Positions 55,405 through 64,000 of a stretch of DNA of 64,000 bases are shown in pieces. Numbering within the stretch: the first letter of the stretch is position 1; each line of letters opens with the position of its first letter. The DNA lies in NCBI RefSeq assembly GCF_017798205.1, contig NZ_CP060010.1:1488001-1552000 (forward strand), given 5' to 3'. A program made the position numbers and the translations under genes. Origin of the DNA: Cognatishimia activa (GTDB lineage: Bacteria > Pseudomonadota > Alphaproteobacteria > Rhodobacterales > Rhodobacteraceae). Under the pieces are notes generated by a model that saw nothing but the letters and a program-made list of their open reading frames with translations, did not search any database and was not told the origin of the DNA.

Positions 55405-56316
55405 TCAGGCGGGCAGACTAGTGATGATCGAGATGTCGGCTGGTGTAAGCGCGCCACCCCCGACAACAGTCAGGATGGTTTCGCCGTCAAGCATCACATG
55501 TCCAATCGTCGGATCCGATGCGTCGGCGGCGACCGTCAATCGTGCGGGATCCAACGTGCCCGTCTCGTCATAAAAGGCGACGCTGTCTTTGGTGTCGTCA
55601 AAATCAGCCCAAAGCGCCGCATTTCCGCCCGCGTTCCAATGGCTGACAATGGCCTGATCCGCGCCGCTGATGCCTTCGATGAAATCACCTGCCCCTGCGA
55701 TCAGGATGTCATCGCCTTGTCCGCCGACCAGAGTGTCGCCGACATCAATGTCTTCGCCCTGCGCGTTCAGAACCGTTCCTATCAGAATGTCATCACCTGA
55801 CCCGCCGGAAAAATCATCTGCCCCAAGGCCGCCTGTGATCGTATCGTTGCCATGATTGCCAGAGACAAAATCCGCGCCCGCACCGCCACAGAGCTGGTCC
55901 TGACCCAGCCCGCCAAAAAGCGTGTCGTTCCCCGCGTCGCCCGATAGCCAATCATCGTCCAATCCGCCGAGCAACAGGTCCGCATCCTCTCCGCCAAAGA
56001 GCGCGTCGTTCTCGTCCCCGCCTTCCAGTCGGTCCTCGCCATGGCCGCCATAGAGCTCATCCTCGTCATCCTGGCCGATCAGGACATCGTTCCCGTCATT
56101 GCCAACCAAAGTGTCCGCGCCGCCATAACCGTTGAGCTGATCATTGCCCGCGCCGCCTTCAAGAAAATCTGCAATGTCAGAGCCCGGGAGGATCTGATCT
56201 GTGATCAGGCCGTCATCCTCTGGCGCGTCGTCGCTGTCGTCCTCAGGCTCTGGCCCCGTATCCCACAGTGCCGCGCCCAAAGCGGCCATGCCCAGCAATG
56301 TCGCAAATACCCACAT
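55405..56316 (-). CDS. RTX-type calcium-binding repeat protein with N-terminal membrane anchor
   Basis: A 303-residue protein. It starts MWVFATLLGMAALGAALW, a single hydrophobic segment, then an acidic stretch and about fifteen glycine-Asp nonapeptides (for example GGHGEDRLE, GGAGADFVS, GGSGDDILI) that fold as a calcium-bound parallel beta roll, and a C-terminal globular part. RTX proteins usually leave by type I secretion; the N-terminal anchor and lack of a nearby type I system suggest it may instead stay membrane-bound. I use ATG 56316, with AGGGAGGAG upstream. Function unknown. Confidence 0.85.
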   Translation of the reverse strand: MWVFATLLGMAALGAALWDTGPEPEDDSDDAPEDDGLITDQILPGSDIADFLEGGAGNDQLNGYGGADTLVGNDGNDVLIGQDDEDELYGGHGEDRLEGGDENDALFGGEDADLLLGGLDDDWLSGDAGNDTLFGGLGQDQLCGGAGADFVSGNHGNDTITGGLGADDFSGGSGDDILIGTVLNAQGEDIDVGDTLVGGQGDDILIAGAGDFIEGISGADQAIVSHWNAGGNAALWADFDDTKDSVAFYDETGTLDPARLTVAADASDPTIGHVMLDGETILTVVGGGALTPADISIITSLPA

Positions 56317-56405
56317 AGGCTCCTCCCTAAAGCTGGAAGAGACTATTAATTTCAGCGCGTTAGAGACAGAAGGCTCTGGACTGTCGGTTAATTGGTTAAC
56401 GGGCG

Positions 56406-56672
56406 TTATTGCGTGGTGTCGATCTGTTTCAGGATCTCGGATGCCCAGTTTCCGATCAGGGGGATAAACTCTATCTGGCTGATAAACCACGCTAAAATCG
56501 AAACTACGATGGTTGCGCCCAGCACCGACCCAAGGCCAAAGGCCAAGCCACGCCCCAGTTGAAACAGCATCATGCGCCAGACGGAGTTCTGAATGCGAAT
56601 GAACCGATGTTGGTTCAGCTTTTCGACCTCAACGGTCAGTTTCTCAAGTGTCTCTTGGGAGGTGGGGTCCAT
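56406..56672 (-). CDS. DUF5665 small membrane protein
   Basis: An 88-residue protein with an N-terminal helical part (LEKLTVEVEKLNQHRFIRIQNS) and one or two membrane helices (LAFGLGSVLGATIVVSILAW, FISQIEFIPLIGNWASEIL). It fits the DUF5665 family, function unknown. GTG 56681 would add three residues; ATG 56672 is preferred. It lies between the RTX gene and the DUF1643 gene, same strand. Confidence 0.8.
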   Translation of the reverse strand: MDPTSQETLEKLTVEVEKLNQHRFIRIQNSVWRMMLFQLGRGLAFGLGSVLGATIVVSILAWFISQIEFIPLIGNWASEILKQIDTTQ

Positions 56673-56696
56673 GAAAATCACTTTCTGATCAATGGG

Positions 56697-57206
56697 CTAG
56701 AGCGGCCAGAGTTCCGGCTGCTGCGCATAGGCGATATAGAGCGGGTGGCGCGGATGGCCAGCTTTGGTTTGCCCGAAACTATGCACCGCGCGACCGCTTC
56801 GCGCCAAGAGGTCTCGGACCTTGAATCCTTGATCCAAATGGTCGCCATGGGCCCCCCAAGCCGCGATCACCGTGTCGGCCCAATCGCAGGTTTCCGTAAT
56901 AAAGGCTGCGTTCTCAGGACCTTCGGGAGATTTATGTTTCCGCATCTTGTGCGGATCGGTTTCACGCAGGGCGAAAATATTCACCGCGCGAAAGCCGCCA
57001 AATCCCAAGGCGCGCGCGCGGCGTTCGCAGCGTTCAATCGTGGGATCATTCTGAATCTCTGTCGCTTTTGATGGATTAAGCATGATGAACGCAACTTTGC
57101 GCCCTGTTTCATCCCAAACCCGGGTCAGCGCATAGCGATAGGTCTCGCAATCAGAATAGACGGCGGTCGAGGCCGCGTCGTCTTTTTGATGGCTCCGCGT
57201 GATCAT
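56697..57206 (-). CDS. DUF1643 protein
   Basis: A 169-residue cytoplasmic protein whose conserved segment [23 protein letters not shown] defines DUF1643. Later parts are [14 protein letters not shown] and a [13 protein letters not shown] strand. The family is of unknown function. The start overlaps the truB stop by four bases, so it is translationally coupled to tRNA pseudouridine synthase; whether it has an RNA role is only a suggestion from position. Confidence 0.9.
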   Translation of the reverse strand: MITRSHQKDDAASTAVYSDCETYRYALTRVWDETGRKVAFIMLNPSKATEIQNDPTIERCERRARALGFGGFRAVNIFALRETDPHKMRKHKSPEGPENAAFITETCDWADTVIAAWGAHGDHLDQGFKVRDLLARSGRAVHSFGQTKAGHPRHPLYIAYAQQPELWPL

Positions 57207-58114
57207 TCAGGCAGGACGAAGACCCGCGAAGGGTGCAACTCGCCCGCTTTGAAAACGCCCACGGCAATGGGGTCTCCATCGAGGCTGGCCCAGCATTCTT
57301 CGCCATATTCTACGTCGCTTGCGATCACCATGCCCGGATTGCCATTGCGCAACCGCACGGCGCCTTCGGCAGTGGCTTTGACCTCGGTCAGCTCGGTCAG
57401 CCCTTCGGTCAAAGGGCGCAGATAGGCGTCGAGCTCTGGCGTTTTGGCCATCTCATCAATCTGTTCAATGGAGATACCGTCTGAGGCCGTGAAAGGCCCG
57501 GACCAGATCCGGCGCAGCTCGCGCACATGGCCCAAACACCCCAAAGCCTCGCCCAGATCGCGGGCAATTGAGCGCACGTAGCCCCCTTTCCCGCAGGTCA
57601 TCTCGAGCGTGACGTGATCCGCGTCCTCGCGGTCGATCATAACCAGTTCCTCGACCCAAAGGGGGCGCGCAGCGATCTCAAAGTCTTCGTCGTCGCGCGC
57701 CAGCTTATAGGCCCGCTCGCCGTCGATTTTGACGGCTGAGAACTTTGGAGGCACCTGCATGATGTCGCCAACGAATTGGCCAAGTGCGGCTTTGATGTCG
57801 TCGTCCGTGGGACGCGCTTCCGAGGTCGCGATCACTTCGCCCTCGGCATCGTCCGTGTTGGTCGCAGCCCCCAGCCGCACCGTGAATGTATAGGCCTTGA
57901 GGCTGTCAGTGATGTAAGGAACCGTCTTGGTCGCTTCGCCCAGAGCTACGGCCAGAACGCCCGTCGCCTCTGGATCCAGAGTGCCAGCATGGCCCGCCTT
58001 TTTCGCAGCCATCGCCCAGCGCACCTTATTGACCACTGCAGTCGAGGTCATCCCCGCCGGTTTGTCCACCACGAGCCAGCCCGAAATATCCCGACCTTTG
58101 CGTTTGCGCGCCAT
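57203..58114 (-). CDS. truB: tRNA pseudouridine(55) synthase
   Basis: Makes pseudouridine 55 in the T-loop of tRNAs. The 303 residues contain the catalytic [13 protein letters not shown] (Asp at about residue 43), the [13 protein letters not shown] start, [17 protein letters not shown] and a C-terminal PUA-like part. It is in the conserved rbfA-truB-rpsO-pnp neighbourhood, separated from rbfA by a DUF2233 gene. Confidence 0.96.
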   Translation of the reverse strand: MARKRKGRDISGWLVVDKPAGMTSTAVVNKVRWAMAAKKAGHAGTLDPEATGVLAVALGEATKTVPYITDSLKAYTFTVRLGAATNTDDAEGEVIATSEARPTDDDIKAALGQFVGDIMQVPPKFSAVKIDGERAYKLARDDEDFEIAARPLWVEELVMIDREDADHVTLEMTCGKGGYVRSIARDLGEALGCLGHVRELRRIWSGPFTASDGISIEQIDEMAKTPELDAYLRPLTEGLTELTEVKATAEGAVRLRNGNPGMVIASDVEYGEECWASLDGDPIAVGVFKAGELHPSRVFVLPE

Positions 58115-58174
58115 CTTTGACCTCTGAATTCAACGAAAGCGCCGGATAGGCAAAACTGAAGCGCCCGTCAACGG

Positions 58175-58897
58175 CTACTCGACCACACCGACAATCGGCC
58201 CCATCCAGAACCCGGGATCGGACCGGTCCAGATCCGTTGCATGCAAGCGGCTGATCTTACCATCGAAATAGAGCGCCTGAGGCAGCTTCAGGATATCGCG
58301 GAAGAACCGCGCGAATTCGTGGAAATTGACGGAATTCTCGGATTTCACAAAGATCGCCGTCTTGCCGTCAGCCGAAGTGCCAACCCCATTACGCACGAAT
58401 TTCGACGTGCTGTCAGGAAGGAATCGCGGATGCAACTGGCCGTCGATTACTAGCATGGGGCCTGACTGGGTTGCGTAGGTACACTCGGGAGTGTCCGCTT
58501 TGTACGCAAGGCTCTCGATCACATCAGCACGAGCGCTGCGGATGCAGAGAACTCCGTTCGGCACGAGGCCGAAATTGCCGGGGCCCGAGTTTGGATAGAG
58601 TTTGGACTCTTGCCGACCCTCTTCCAGATAAAGCCCAACCGGACGGCGATCCAAGTGATACATGCCAGCGTTCATGCCAAAGCTCAGGGTCTGGCCCTCG
58701 GGCAAACTGGCTTCAATCGAGGAAAACTGGCCGAGAATTTCACCCGCATCATCGCGCAGAAACAGGCGCAGGTTTTCCTCAGCAGGCCGGACCGTGCAGA
58801 TCGTATAGCGATTGCCTTCATAGCGCGCATTCTCACAGGTGACGGCCGAGGCCAATCCCGGCAAAAACAGCGCTATGAGAACCGCCGCAATCCTCAT
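58175..58897 (-). CDS. Phosphodiester glycosidase family (DUF2233) secreted protein
   Basis: A 240-residue protein with a signal peptide ([19 protein letters not shown]). The DUF2233/NAGPA-like region has [31 protein letters not shown] and [16 protein letters not shown], the usual family blocks. Relatives of the uncovering enzyme cleave GlcNAc phosphodiesters; in bacteria the substrate is unknown. It overlaps rbfA by four bases and is therefore co-transcribed with it. Confidence 0.88.
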   Translation of the reverse strand: MRIAAVLIALFLPGLASAVTCENARYEGNRYTICTVRPAEENLRLFLRDDAGEILGQFSSIEASLPEGQTLSFGMNAGMYHLDRRPVGLYLEEGRQESKLYPNSGPGNFGLVPNGVLCIRSARADVIESLAYKADTPECTYATQSGPMLVIDGQLHPRFLPDSTSKFVRNGVGTSADGKTAIFVKSENSVNFHEFARFFRDILKLPQALYFDGKISRLHATDLDRSDPGFWMGPIVGVVE

Positions 58898-59286
58898 TCG
58901 ATATCGCGTTTCACGTTATCAAGGTTCAGCATGCGGCGCGTGTCATCCATCTGATCAAAGGTCTGATCGAGTTGAAACCGCAGATCCGGGGTGAACTTGA
59001 GGCCCAGTTTCTTGCCGACCACCCGGCGCAGCTCGGCCTTATTGGCGGCCAGCAGCTTCAGAACATTCTCCTGCCCCTTGCCGCCCAAAGGCAGCACATA
59101 GGCTGTCGCGATCTTCAGATCTGGGCTCGTACGCACCTCACCCACAGTGATCGACATGCGGTTGAGGTCCGGATCATGGATATCGCCACGCTGCAGGACT
59201 TCCGACAGGGTACGCCTGATCAACTCGCCGACGCGAAGCTGGCGCTGAGATGGGCCCGGGCCGTCGTGGAACTTGTTCTTTCCCAT
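58894..59286 (-). CDS. rbfA: 30S ribosome-binding factor RbfA
   Basis: Cold-shock maturation factor that binds the immature 30S near helix 1 of 16S rRNA. The 130 residues begin [33 protein letters not shown], typical of alphaproteobacterial RbfA, with KH-like strands ([19 protein letters not shown]) and [18 protein letters not shown]. It opens the minus-strand block that runs to pnp and is divergent from dapB. Confidence 0.95.
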   Translation of the reverse strand: MGKNKFHDGPGPSQRQLRVGELIRRTLSEVLQRGDIHDPDLNRMSITVGEVRTSPDLKIATAYVLPLGGKGQENVLKLLAANKAELRRVVGKKLGLKFTPDLRFQLDQTFDQMDDTRRMLNLDNVKRDIE

Positions 59287-59369
59287 ATGACTGACTTATG
59301 TCCTTTCAGGGTCTTTGCCAAGCGAGGCTTATAAGGTAAGGGCAGGCGGATAGCCCAAAGGAGACGGAT

Positions 59370-60179
59370 ATGGAAGAGCTGCCAGGCATTGTGATCACCG
59401 GAGCATCAGGTCGTATGGGCCAAATGCTGATCAAGACCGTGCTTGAGAGCGACAAGGCGCGTCTCGTCGGGGCTGTGGAACGCGAGGGCCATGACTGGAT
59501 CGGTCAGGACGTTGGTGTCGCCATAGGCGGTGCTGCCGTTGGGGTGTCTGTAACCGACAAACCCCTTGAGGCCTTTGCCAAAGCGCAGGCTGTTATTGAT
59601 TTTACAGCACCTGCAGCCACAATCGCCTTTTCCAAATTGGCGGCGCAAGCCCGAGCCGTTCATGTGATTGGCACCACGGGCATGACCGACGAGGAAATCG
59701 CGCAACTGGAACCCGCTAGCCATCACGCCGTGATCGTGCGCGCGGGCAATATGAGCCTCGGCGTCAATCTGCTGACGCAGCTGACCAAAAAGGTCGCGGC
59801 CGCTCTGGATGACGAATTTGACATCGAGATCATCGAATCCCATCACCATCATAAGGTGGATGCCCCGTCAGGCACCGCGCTCATGCTAGGCGAAGCTGCT
59901 GCCGAAGGGCGCGGCGTTGCGCTCAATGACGTACGTGACTCAGGTCGCGACGGCATCACCGGCGCGCGCAAAAAGGGCGATATCGGCTTCACAGCTATCC
60001 GCGGCGGAGACATTGTCGGCGAACACGACGTGCTCTTTGCAGCCGCAGGCGAACGCATCATTCTGCGCCACATGGCCACTGATCGTTCGATCTTTGCGCG
60101 CGGCGCATTGAAAGCCGCGCTTTGGGGCCAGGACAAAATGCCCGGCCAATATGACATGCTGGATGTGCTGGGGCTCTAA
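59370..60179 (+). CDS. dapB: 4-hydroxy-tetrahydrodipicolinate reductase
   Basis: Lysine and diaminopimelate pathway reductase, 269 residues. The Rossmann motif [10 protein letters not shown] is near residue 10, DFTAPAATI near 75, the substrate-binding [14 protein letters not shown] near 155, and [18 protein letters not shown] in the C-terminal part. AAGGAGACGG precedes the ATG. It converges on DUF983. Confidence 0.97.
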   Translation: MEELPGIVITGASGRMGQMLIKTVLESDKARLVGAVEREGHDWIGQDVGVAIGGAAVGVSVTDKPLEAFAKAQAVIDFTAPAATIAFSKLAAQARAVHVIGTTGMTDEEIAQLEPASHHAVIVRAGNMSLGVNLLTQLTKKVAAALDDEFDIEIIESHHHHKVDAPSGTALMLGEAAAEGRGVALNDVRDSGRDGITGARKKGDIGFTAIRGGDIVGEHDVLFAAAGERIILRHMATDRSIFARGALKAALWGQDKMPGQYDMLDVLGL

Positions 60180-60182
60180 GCT

Positions 60183-60566
60183 CTACTTAAACCCGTGCAT
60201 CCGCTTGGCCCATTGCCAAGCCACGATCATGCCTTTGAAGCGTGGCAGGACCAGCAAGGCCACAACTGTGGCCAGCGCACACATAGACACAGCCAAAGTC
60301 AAAGGCGACGGACGCATGTACTCCCACATGGTGGTCAGGAAAAAGATCACCACGTGGCCCACAACAAGAATTGTCAGATACGCAGGCCCATCATCCGCGC
60401 GCTGAGGTGTATAATCTTCGCGGCACTCTGGGCAGTGATCCACAACCTTGAGATAGCTGTGCAGCAAGCGCCCTTCGCCGCAATTCGGACAGCGGCACTG
60501 CAAGCCTTTCATCAGTGATGGCATCAAAGGGCGATCATCTGGCTCATTCACACTCAAGTCACTCAT
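60183..60566 (-). CDS. DUF983 membrane protein with zinc ribbon
   Basis: A 127-residue protein with a zinc ribbon (CRCPNCGEGRLL and HCPECREDY) followed by two membrane helices (YLTILVVGHVVIFFLTTMWE and LAVSMCALATVVALLVLP). DUF983 proteins are common in alphaproteobacteria and of unknown role. ATG 60566 has GGAG seven bases upstream; the frame extends to 60662. Confidence 0.9.
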   Translation of the reverse strand: MSDLSVNEPDDRPLMPSLMKGLQCRCPNCGEGRLLHSYLKVVDHCPECREDYTPQRADDGPAYLTILVVGHVVIFFLTTMWEYMRPSPLTLAVSMCALATVVALLVLPRFKGMIVAWQWAKRMHGFK

Positions 60567-60614
60567 TCTCTTGCTCCAAATATCCCGGGGTTTGGGGCAG
60601 AGCCCCAGCCTTGG
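60567..60614 (-). repeat. Dispersed extragenic repeat, copy E (inverted)
   Basis: On the minus strand GGGGCTCTGCCCC is followed by the core CCCCGGGATATTTGGAGCAA and GAGAA. The end of the core supplies the GGAG ribosome-binding site of the DUF983 gene. Confidence 0.75.
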
Positions 60615-60628
60615 ACCGTAGGTTTGCC

Positions 60629-60808
60629 TCAGAAATCGACGGCAATGCCCTTCTTCTCCCAATCGCCATAGCGCACAGGCTCCGGTCCATCGCGGCCGCC
60701 CAGTTCAGGCGCCAGAGCCATCTCCTCGGCCTTTTTGCGGCGCGCCTCGGCCTCTGCTAGCGCACGTTGCGCGGCGGGGGGCAGGTCTTTGTTCTCAGAT
60801 TCGGACAT
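60629..60808 (-). CDS. DUF1674 / SDHAF4-type succinate dehydrogenase assembly factor
   Basis: A 59-residue protein ending GPEPVRYGDWEKKGIAVDF, the hallmark of DUF1674 (bacterial counterpart of SDHAF4, which helps flavinated SdhA assemble). ATG 60808 has AGGAG upstream; an open frame to 61039 lies over rsmB and is not credible. No sdh genes are in the window. Confidence 0.88.
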   Translation of the reverse strand: MSESENKDLPPAAQRALAEAEARRKKAEEMALAPELGGRDGPEPVRYGDWEKKGIAVDF

Positions 60809-60898
60809 CGCATGCGCTCCTTTGGCGGGGTTTCTTTCCCACATCACCCCTGATATACGCCCGCCGCACCCCTGCACAAGTGAGACAAGGAGTCCCTG

Positions 60899-62167
60899 AT
60901 GCCTCAAGCCGGTCTGCCCGCGCGCCGCGCCGCTGTGTTCCTGCTGGATCAGGTTCTGGGCGAAGGACGTCTTTTGTCTGAAGCCATCGGAGGCGGGGCA
61001 TTGGAGCGTCTGGATCCCGCCGACCGCGCCACGGCGCAACGTCTGGCGACGGAAACTCTACGGGGCCTCGAACGCATCGACCGCATCCTGCAGAAACACC
61101 TGCAGAAATACCCGCCGATCACCGTGCGCAACGCCCTTCGTATCGGCGCTTACGAGCTTTGCATCGGCGGCGCGGCCCATGGCGTCGTGAATTCCTTTGT
61201 CGAGATCGTCTCACGCAGCAAACGCCATGGCTCGATGAAGGGTCTTGTGAATGCGGTGCTGCGCAAAGTGGCCGCCAACGGTGCCGAGGTCTATCCGACC
61301 CTACGCACACCCCGCTTGCCGAAATGGCTGCGGGGGCCGCTGGTTGAGGCCTATAGCCCCGAGATCGTAGCCGCCATCGAAGAAGCCCATTTCGCGGGCG
61401 CTCCTCTGGACCTGACCGCGAAATCTGACCAAGGCGCATTGCAACGCGCGACCGAAGGCGGGCTTTTGCCAACGGGGTCCGTGCGTTTGAAAGAGGCGGG
61501 TCAGGTCTCGATGCTGCCGGGCTTTAAGAAAGGCACATGGTGGGTGCAGGACGCAGCGGCTGCGATTCCGGTGCAGGTTTTGGCTCCCAAAGACGGTGAA
61601 GCGGTCCTAGAACTCTGCGCCGCGCCGGGTGGGAAAACCATGCAGATCGCAGCCTCTGGTGCGCAGGTTCGCGCTGTGGACACCAGCGAATCTCGCATGG
61701 CGCGGGTCGCGGAAAACCTGAGGCGTACAAAATTAGAAGCCGAACTCGTGGTCGGAGACGCTCTGGCGGAAGAGGGCCAATGGGACGCGATCCTTCTGGA
61801 CGCGCCTTGCTCTGCCACTGGCACTATCCGTCGTCATCCAGATTTGCCTCACGCGAAGGATGGCAGCGATTTCTTTGATCTCTTCAACCTTCAGGCGCAA
61901 ATGCTCGATCACGCGGTGCACTTGCTGAAACCCGGCGGGCGTTTGGTCTATTGCACCTGTTCGCTCTTGCCAGATGAAGGCGAAGCGCAAGTTGAAGAAC
62001 TCTTGGAACGCCACGAAGGTCTGCGCGTCGACGCCGAAGCGCTAGACATCGAGGGCATCGACCCGGCTTGGCGCTCTGAAGAAGGCGGGCTGCGTCTGCG
62101 TCCAGACTATTGGGCGGATCAAGGCGGCATGGACGGGTTTTACATCGCCTGCATTCGCAAGGACTAG
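60899..62167 (+). CDS. rsmB: 16S rRNA (cytosine 967-C5) methyltransferase-like RsmB
   Basis: RsmB/NOP2 family RNA methyltransferase of 422 residues. An N-terminal NusB-like domain (about 8-130) binds RNA; the SAM motif is VLELCAAPGGKTMQIAA (about 238), the proton-relay Cys in LDAPCSATGT (about 301), and the catalytic Cys in YCTCSLLPDEGE (about 352). AAGGAG precedes the ATG. It leads a plus-strand run with the flavodoxin-like and heparinase genes. Confidence 0.93.
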   Translation: MPQAGLPARRAAVFLLDQVLGEGRLLSEAIGGGALERLDPADRATAQRLATETLRGLERIDRILQKHLQKYPPITVRNALRIGAYELCIGGAAHGVVNSFVEIVSRSKRHGSMKGLVNAVLRKVAANGAEVYPTLRTPRLPKWLRGPLVEAYSPEIVAAIEEAHFAGAPLDLTAKSDQGALQRATEGGLLPTGSVRLKEAGQVSMLPGFKKGTWWVQDAAAAIPVQVLAPKDGEAVLELCAAPGGKTMQIAASGAQVRAVDTSESRMARVAENLRRTKLEAELVVGDALAEEGQWDAILLDAPCSATGTIRRHPDLPHAKDGSDFFDLFNLQAQMLDHAVHLLKPGGRLVYCTCSLLPDEGEAQVEELLERHEGLRVDAEALDIEGIDPAWRSEEGGLRLRPDYWADQGGMDGFYIACIRKD

Positions 62168-62200
62168 GCCCGCGTTCCCTCGCGCGCTAGGGTGGCGGGC

Positions 62201-62686
62201 ATGAGCAGGCTCCTTATCATCTATCATTCCCGCACAGGTGGGGCCAAAGCGATGGCGCAGGCCGCGTTTGAGGCCGCGCAGAGCGAATGTGACGCCGTGC
62301 TTTTGCAAGCAAAAGACGCGGGCCACGCGGATATGCTGGCCGCGCAGGGTTATATCTTCTGCTGTCCCGAAAACCTCGCGGCCATAACTGGCGAGATGAA
62401 AGAGTTCTTTGACCGCAGCTACTACCCTCTGCTGGGCAGGATCGAAGGCCGCGCCTATGCGCTGATGGTCTGCGCAGGCAGCGATGGAGAGAATGCCGTG
62501 CGCCAAATGTCGCGCATCGCGACGGGCTTACGCTTGCGTCAAGCCCAAGAGCCGATCATTGTAAACACGGATGCGCAAACGCCCGAGGCGATACTGGCCC
62601 CAAAAACTTTGACCGACGCCCAACTCGCGCCGTGCAAAGAACTGGGCGAGGCCTTTGGGGCAGGCTTGTCCCTGGGTGTATTTTAA
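62201..62686 (+). CDS. Flavodoxin / NADPH-dependent FMN reductase-like protein
   Basis: A 161-residue flavodoxin-fold protein. The phosphate loop LLIIYHSRTGGAKAMAQAA is near residue 4, and the FCCPENLAAITGEMKEFFDRSYY segment fits the FMN-binding second loop. The redox partner is unknown. It follows rsmB by 33 bases and has no strong ribosome-binding site, only GGTGGCGGG. Confidence 0.85.
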   Translation: MSRLLIIYHSRTGGAKAMAQAAFEAAQSECDAVLLQAKDAGHADMLAAQGYIFCCPENLAAITGEMKEFFDRSYYPLLGRIEGRAYALMVCAGSDGENAVRQMSRIATGLRLRQAQEPIIVNTDAQTPEAILAPKTLTDAQLAPCKELGEAFGAGLSLGVF

Positions 62687-62825
62687 CAAGATTTCGAACG
62701 GGGCGATGTATTGCCCGTCTTAACCGAACCTTTGCCAAGCCGCGCTAAAGCGATTGCAGGTGACTTTGGCAGTTGAGAGGAGTAAACTCTGGTGCAAACG
62801 CCAAAGAGCGTAGAGGCAGATCGAG

Positions 62826-64000
62826 ATGTTCAATCCGGATAGTCTGAGCGCGCGATACACGCGGGCGATGCACCGTTTTCATGCCCGGCTGAGCACACGT
62901 GCTCGGCCAGCGACCGCGTTTACCTCGACACCAGAGCCGCGCACCATCGGTGTTTTTGCCAAAGGCCGGCAGCTTTTGGCAGGCAATTTTCTGTTCGCAG
63001 GTCACTTGGTGGTCGCGCCTGAAACCTCGATCTGGGACCTTGATACGCCCGATCCCGAATTCGAAGAAGATCTGCATGGCTTTGCGTGGCTCGATGATTT
63101 CGCAGCCGTTGGCGACACGCCCTGCCGCGAAAAGGCGCAGCTTTGGGTGTGGCGGTGGATTGATCGCTACGGCAAAGGCGATGGGCCCGGGTGGACGCCG
63201 GACCTTACGGGGCGGCGGCTTATTCGCTGGATCAACCACGCGATGCTCTTGCTGCAACGTCAGGACAAGGATCAGCAGGCGCGGTTCTATCGGTCTTTGG
63301 CGCAGCAGACGATCTTTCTGTCTCGCCGCTGGCACAAGGCGCAGCCGGGGTTGCAGCGGTTTGAAGCACTGACAGGGCTCATTTATGCCGGCCTTGCGCT
63401 CGAAGGCATGGGCAAACATGTAAAGCCTGCCGTGAAAGCTTTGGGCCGCGAATGTCAGGCGCGGATCGATGCTGAAGGCGGGATGCCGTCGCGCAATCCG
63501 GAAGAACTTCTGGAAGTCTTTACATTGCTCACCTGGGCAAGTGCCGCTTTGACGGATGCGGATCAACCGCTGACCGCCCCGCATCAGGTGGCGATAGAAC
63601 GGATCGCGCCGACTTTGCGCACCTTGCGCCATTCCGACGGGGGATTGGCTCGGTTTCATGGAGGTGGTCGTGGGCTGGAAGGTCGTTTGGATACGGCTTT
63701 GGCTGCCAGCGATGTGAAATCTCGGCAAGCCGATGGTCTGGCGATGGGATTTGCACGGCTGTCTGGCGGGCGGACCTCGGTGATCGTGGATGCAAGTTCT
63801 CCGACCATTGGCGAAGAATCCCAGAACGCCCATGCCTCAACGCTGGCCTTTGAGATGACCAGCGGTCGGAGGCCCGTGATTGTGAACTGCGGCTCTGGCG
63901 TGAGTTTCGGCGAAGACTGGCGGCGCGCTGGGCGGGCGACGCCAAGCCATTCGACAGTGGCCTTGGATGGATTCAGCTCCGCGCGATTGGGCGAAAGTGG
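62826..64000 (+). CDS. Heparinase II/III family protein (3' end outside window)
   Basis: Polysaccharide-lyase-type protein; 391 residues are visible and the frame is still open at the window end. The N-terminal alpha-barrel region (WRWIDRYGKGDGPGWTPDLTGRRLIRWINH) and the start of the beta-sandwich (DASSPTIGEESQNAHASTLAFEMTSG, then RPVIVNCGSGVSFGEDWRRAGRATPSHSTV with the His) are typical of heparinase II/III-like proteins. There is no signal peptide at the ATG 62826. Relatives next to rsmB and purH are common in this group; the true glycan is unknown. Confidence 0.9.
   Translation, partial: MFNPDSLSARYTRAMHRFHARLSTRARPATAFTSTPEPRTIGVFAKGRQLLAGNFLFAGHLVVAPETSIWDLDTPDPEFEEDLHGFAWLDDFAAVGDTPCREKAQLWVWRWIDRYGKGDGPGWTPDLTGRRLIRWINHAMLLLQRQDKDQQARFYRSLAQQTIFLSRRWHKAQPGLQRFEALTGLIYAGLALEGMGKHVKPAVKALGRECQARIDAEGGMPSRNPEELLEVFTLLTWASAALTDADQPLTAPHQVAIERIAPTLRTLRHSDGGLARFHGGGRGLEGRLDTALAASDVKSRQADGLAMGFARLSGGRTSVIVDASSPTIGEESQNAHASTLAFEMTSGRRPVIVNCGSGVSFGEDWRRAGRATPSHSTVALDGFSSARLGES

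Noticed and set aside
55405-56316. Internal nucleotide repeats that could suggest a CRISPR or tandem array
   Set aside because: They are the coding signature of RTX nonapeptides, with irregular DNA and no fixed repeat-spacer pattern.
60809-61039. N-terminal extension of the DUF1674 protein
   Set aside because: It overlaps rsmB antisense; the ATG at 60808 has AGGAG and gives the normal short family length.

Overview
The window reads as ordinary chromosome of a marine-type alphaproteobacterium of the Roseobacter/Rhodobacter group (Rhodobacteraceae sensu lato). This rests on the pairs of short Rhodobacter-type porins, the leuS-lptE-holA operon, the DUF2125/DUF3576/DUF1643/DUF1674 proteins, FtsK followed by LolA, two FAD-GcvT dimethylglycine-dehydrogenase-like enzymes, and a dispersed extragenic repeat ending in a GGGATATTT..GGCAAGAGAAA core. 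That is inference from gene content; no search was run. I see no rRNA, tRNA, prophage, IS element or CRISPR array.

Layout. 1-6.7 kb: end of a DsbA-like thiol oxidoreductase converging on a minus-strand block of envelope genes (PmbA, an inositol-phosphatase relative, Kdo transferase, LpxK) and a DUF2125 secreted protein. 6.8-11 kb: SDR dehydrogenase with a crotonase-fold partner lacking both usual catalytic glutamates, an HNH protein, an MscS channel and a flavoprotein. 11-15.1 kb: the leuS-lptE-holA operon. 15.3-19.5 kb: a glycosyltransferase, a DUF3576 lipoprotein, and two paralogous porins with near-identical signal peptides, terminators and a shared upstream motif. 19.5-28.2 kb: YggS, an L,D-transpeptidase-fold protein, RibA, a CenR-like response regulator, exonuclease III, a thioredoxin-TPR protein, a Lon-N protein, Trm112, a UbiH-type hydroxylase and an amidase. 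28.2-34.4 kb: a perfect 29-bp inverted repeat, then an aminotransferase, FtsK, LolA, a lytic transglycosylase lipoprotein, and hspQ carrying an apparent single-base deletion.

34.4-44.5 kb holds a gamma-glutamyltransferase, a free-methionine sulfoxide reductase and a one-carbon cluster: an XRE-cupin regulator with two 25-bp operator-like repeats, two large FAD/folate demethylating dehydrogenases, a homocysteine S-methyltransferase and a GlxA/AraC regulator. Together these would move methyl groups from glycine betaine, dimethylglycine or sarcosine to methionine and tetrahydrofolate; a BCCT betaine-type transporter lies at 52 kb. 44.5-48.6 kb: RarD, an RluA-type pseudouridine synthase, an aldehyde dehydrogenase and a 1-Cys peroxiredoxin.

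48.6-59.3 kb is the rbfA-truB-rpsO-pnp translation/RNA-decay block on the minus strand, interrupted by unrelated genes (a fatty-acid hydroxylase, the BCCT transporter, a CobW/COG0523 GTPase with a Zur-like box, an RTX repeat protein, DUF5665, DUF1643, DUF2233). 59.3-64 kb: dapB, DUF983, an SDHAF4-type assembly factor, RsmB, a flavodoxin-like protein and a heparinase II/III gene cut by the window end.

I did not find a clear new defence or mobile system. The items most worth a second look are the hspQ frameshift, the five-copy extragenic repeat family, the 29-bp inverted repeat at 28.2-28.4 kb, the paired operators of the XRE-cupin regulator, the shared porin upstream motif and the BCCT upstream direct repeats.
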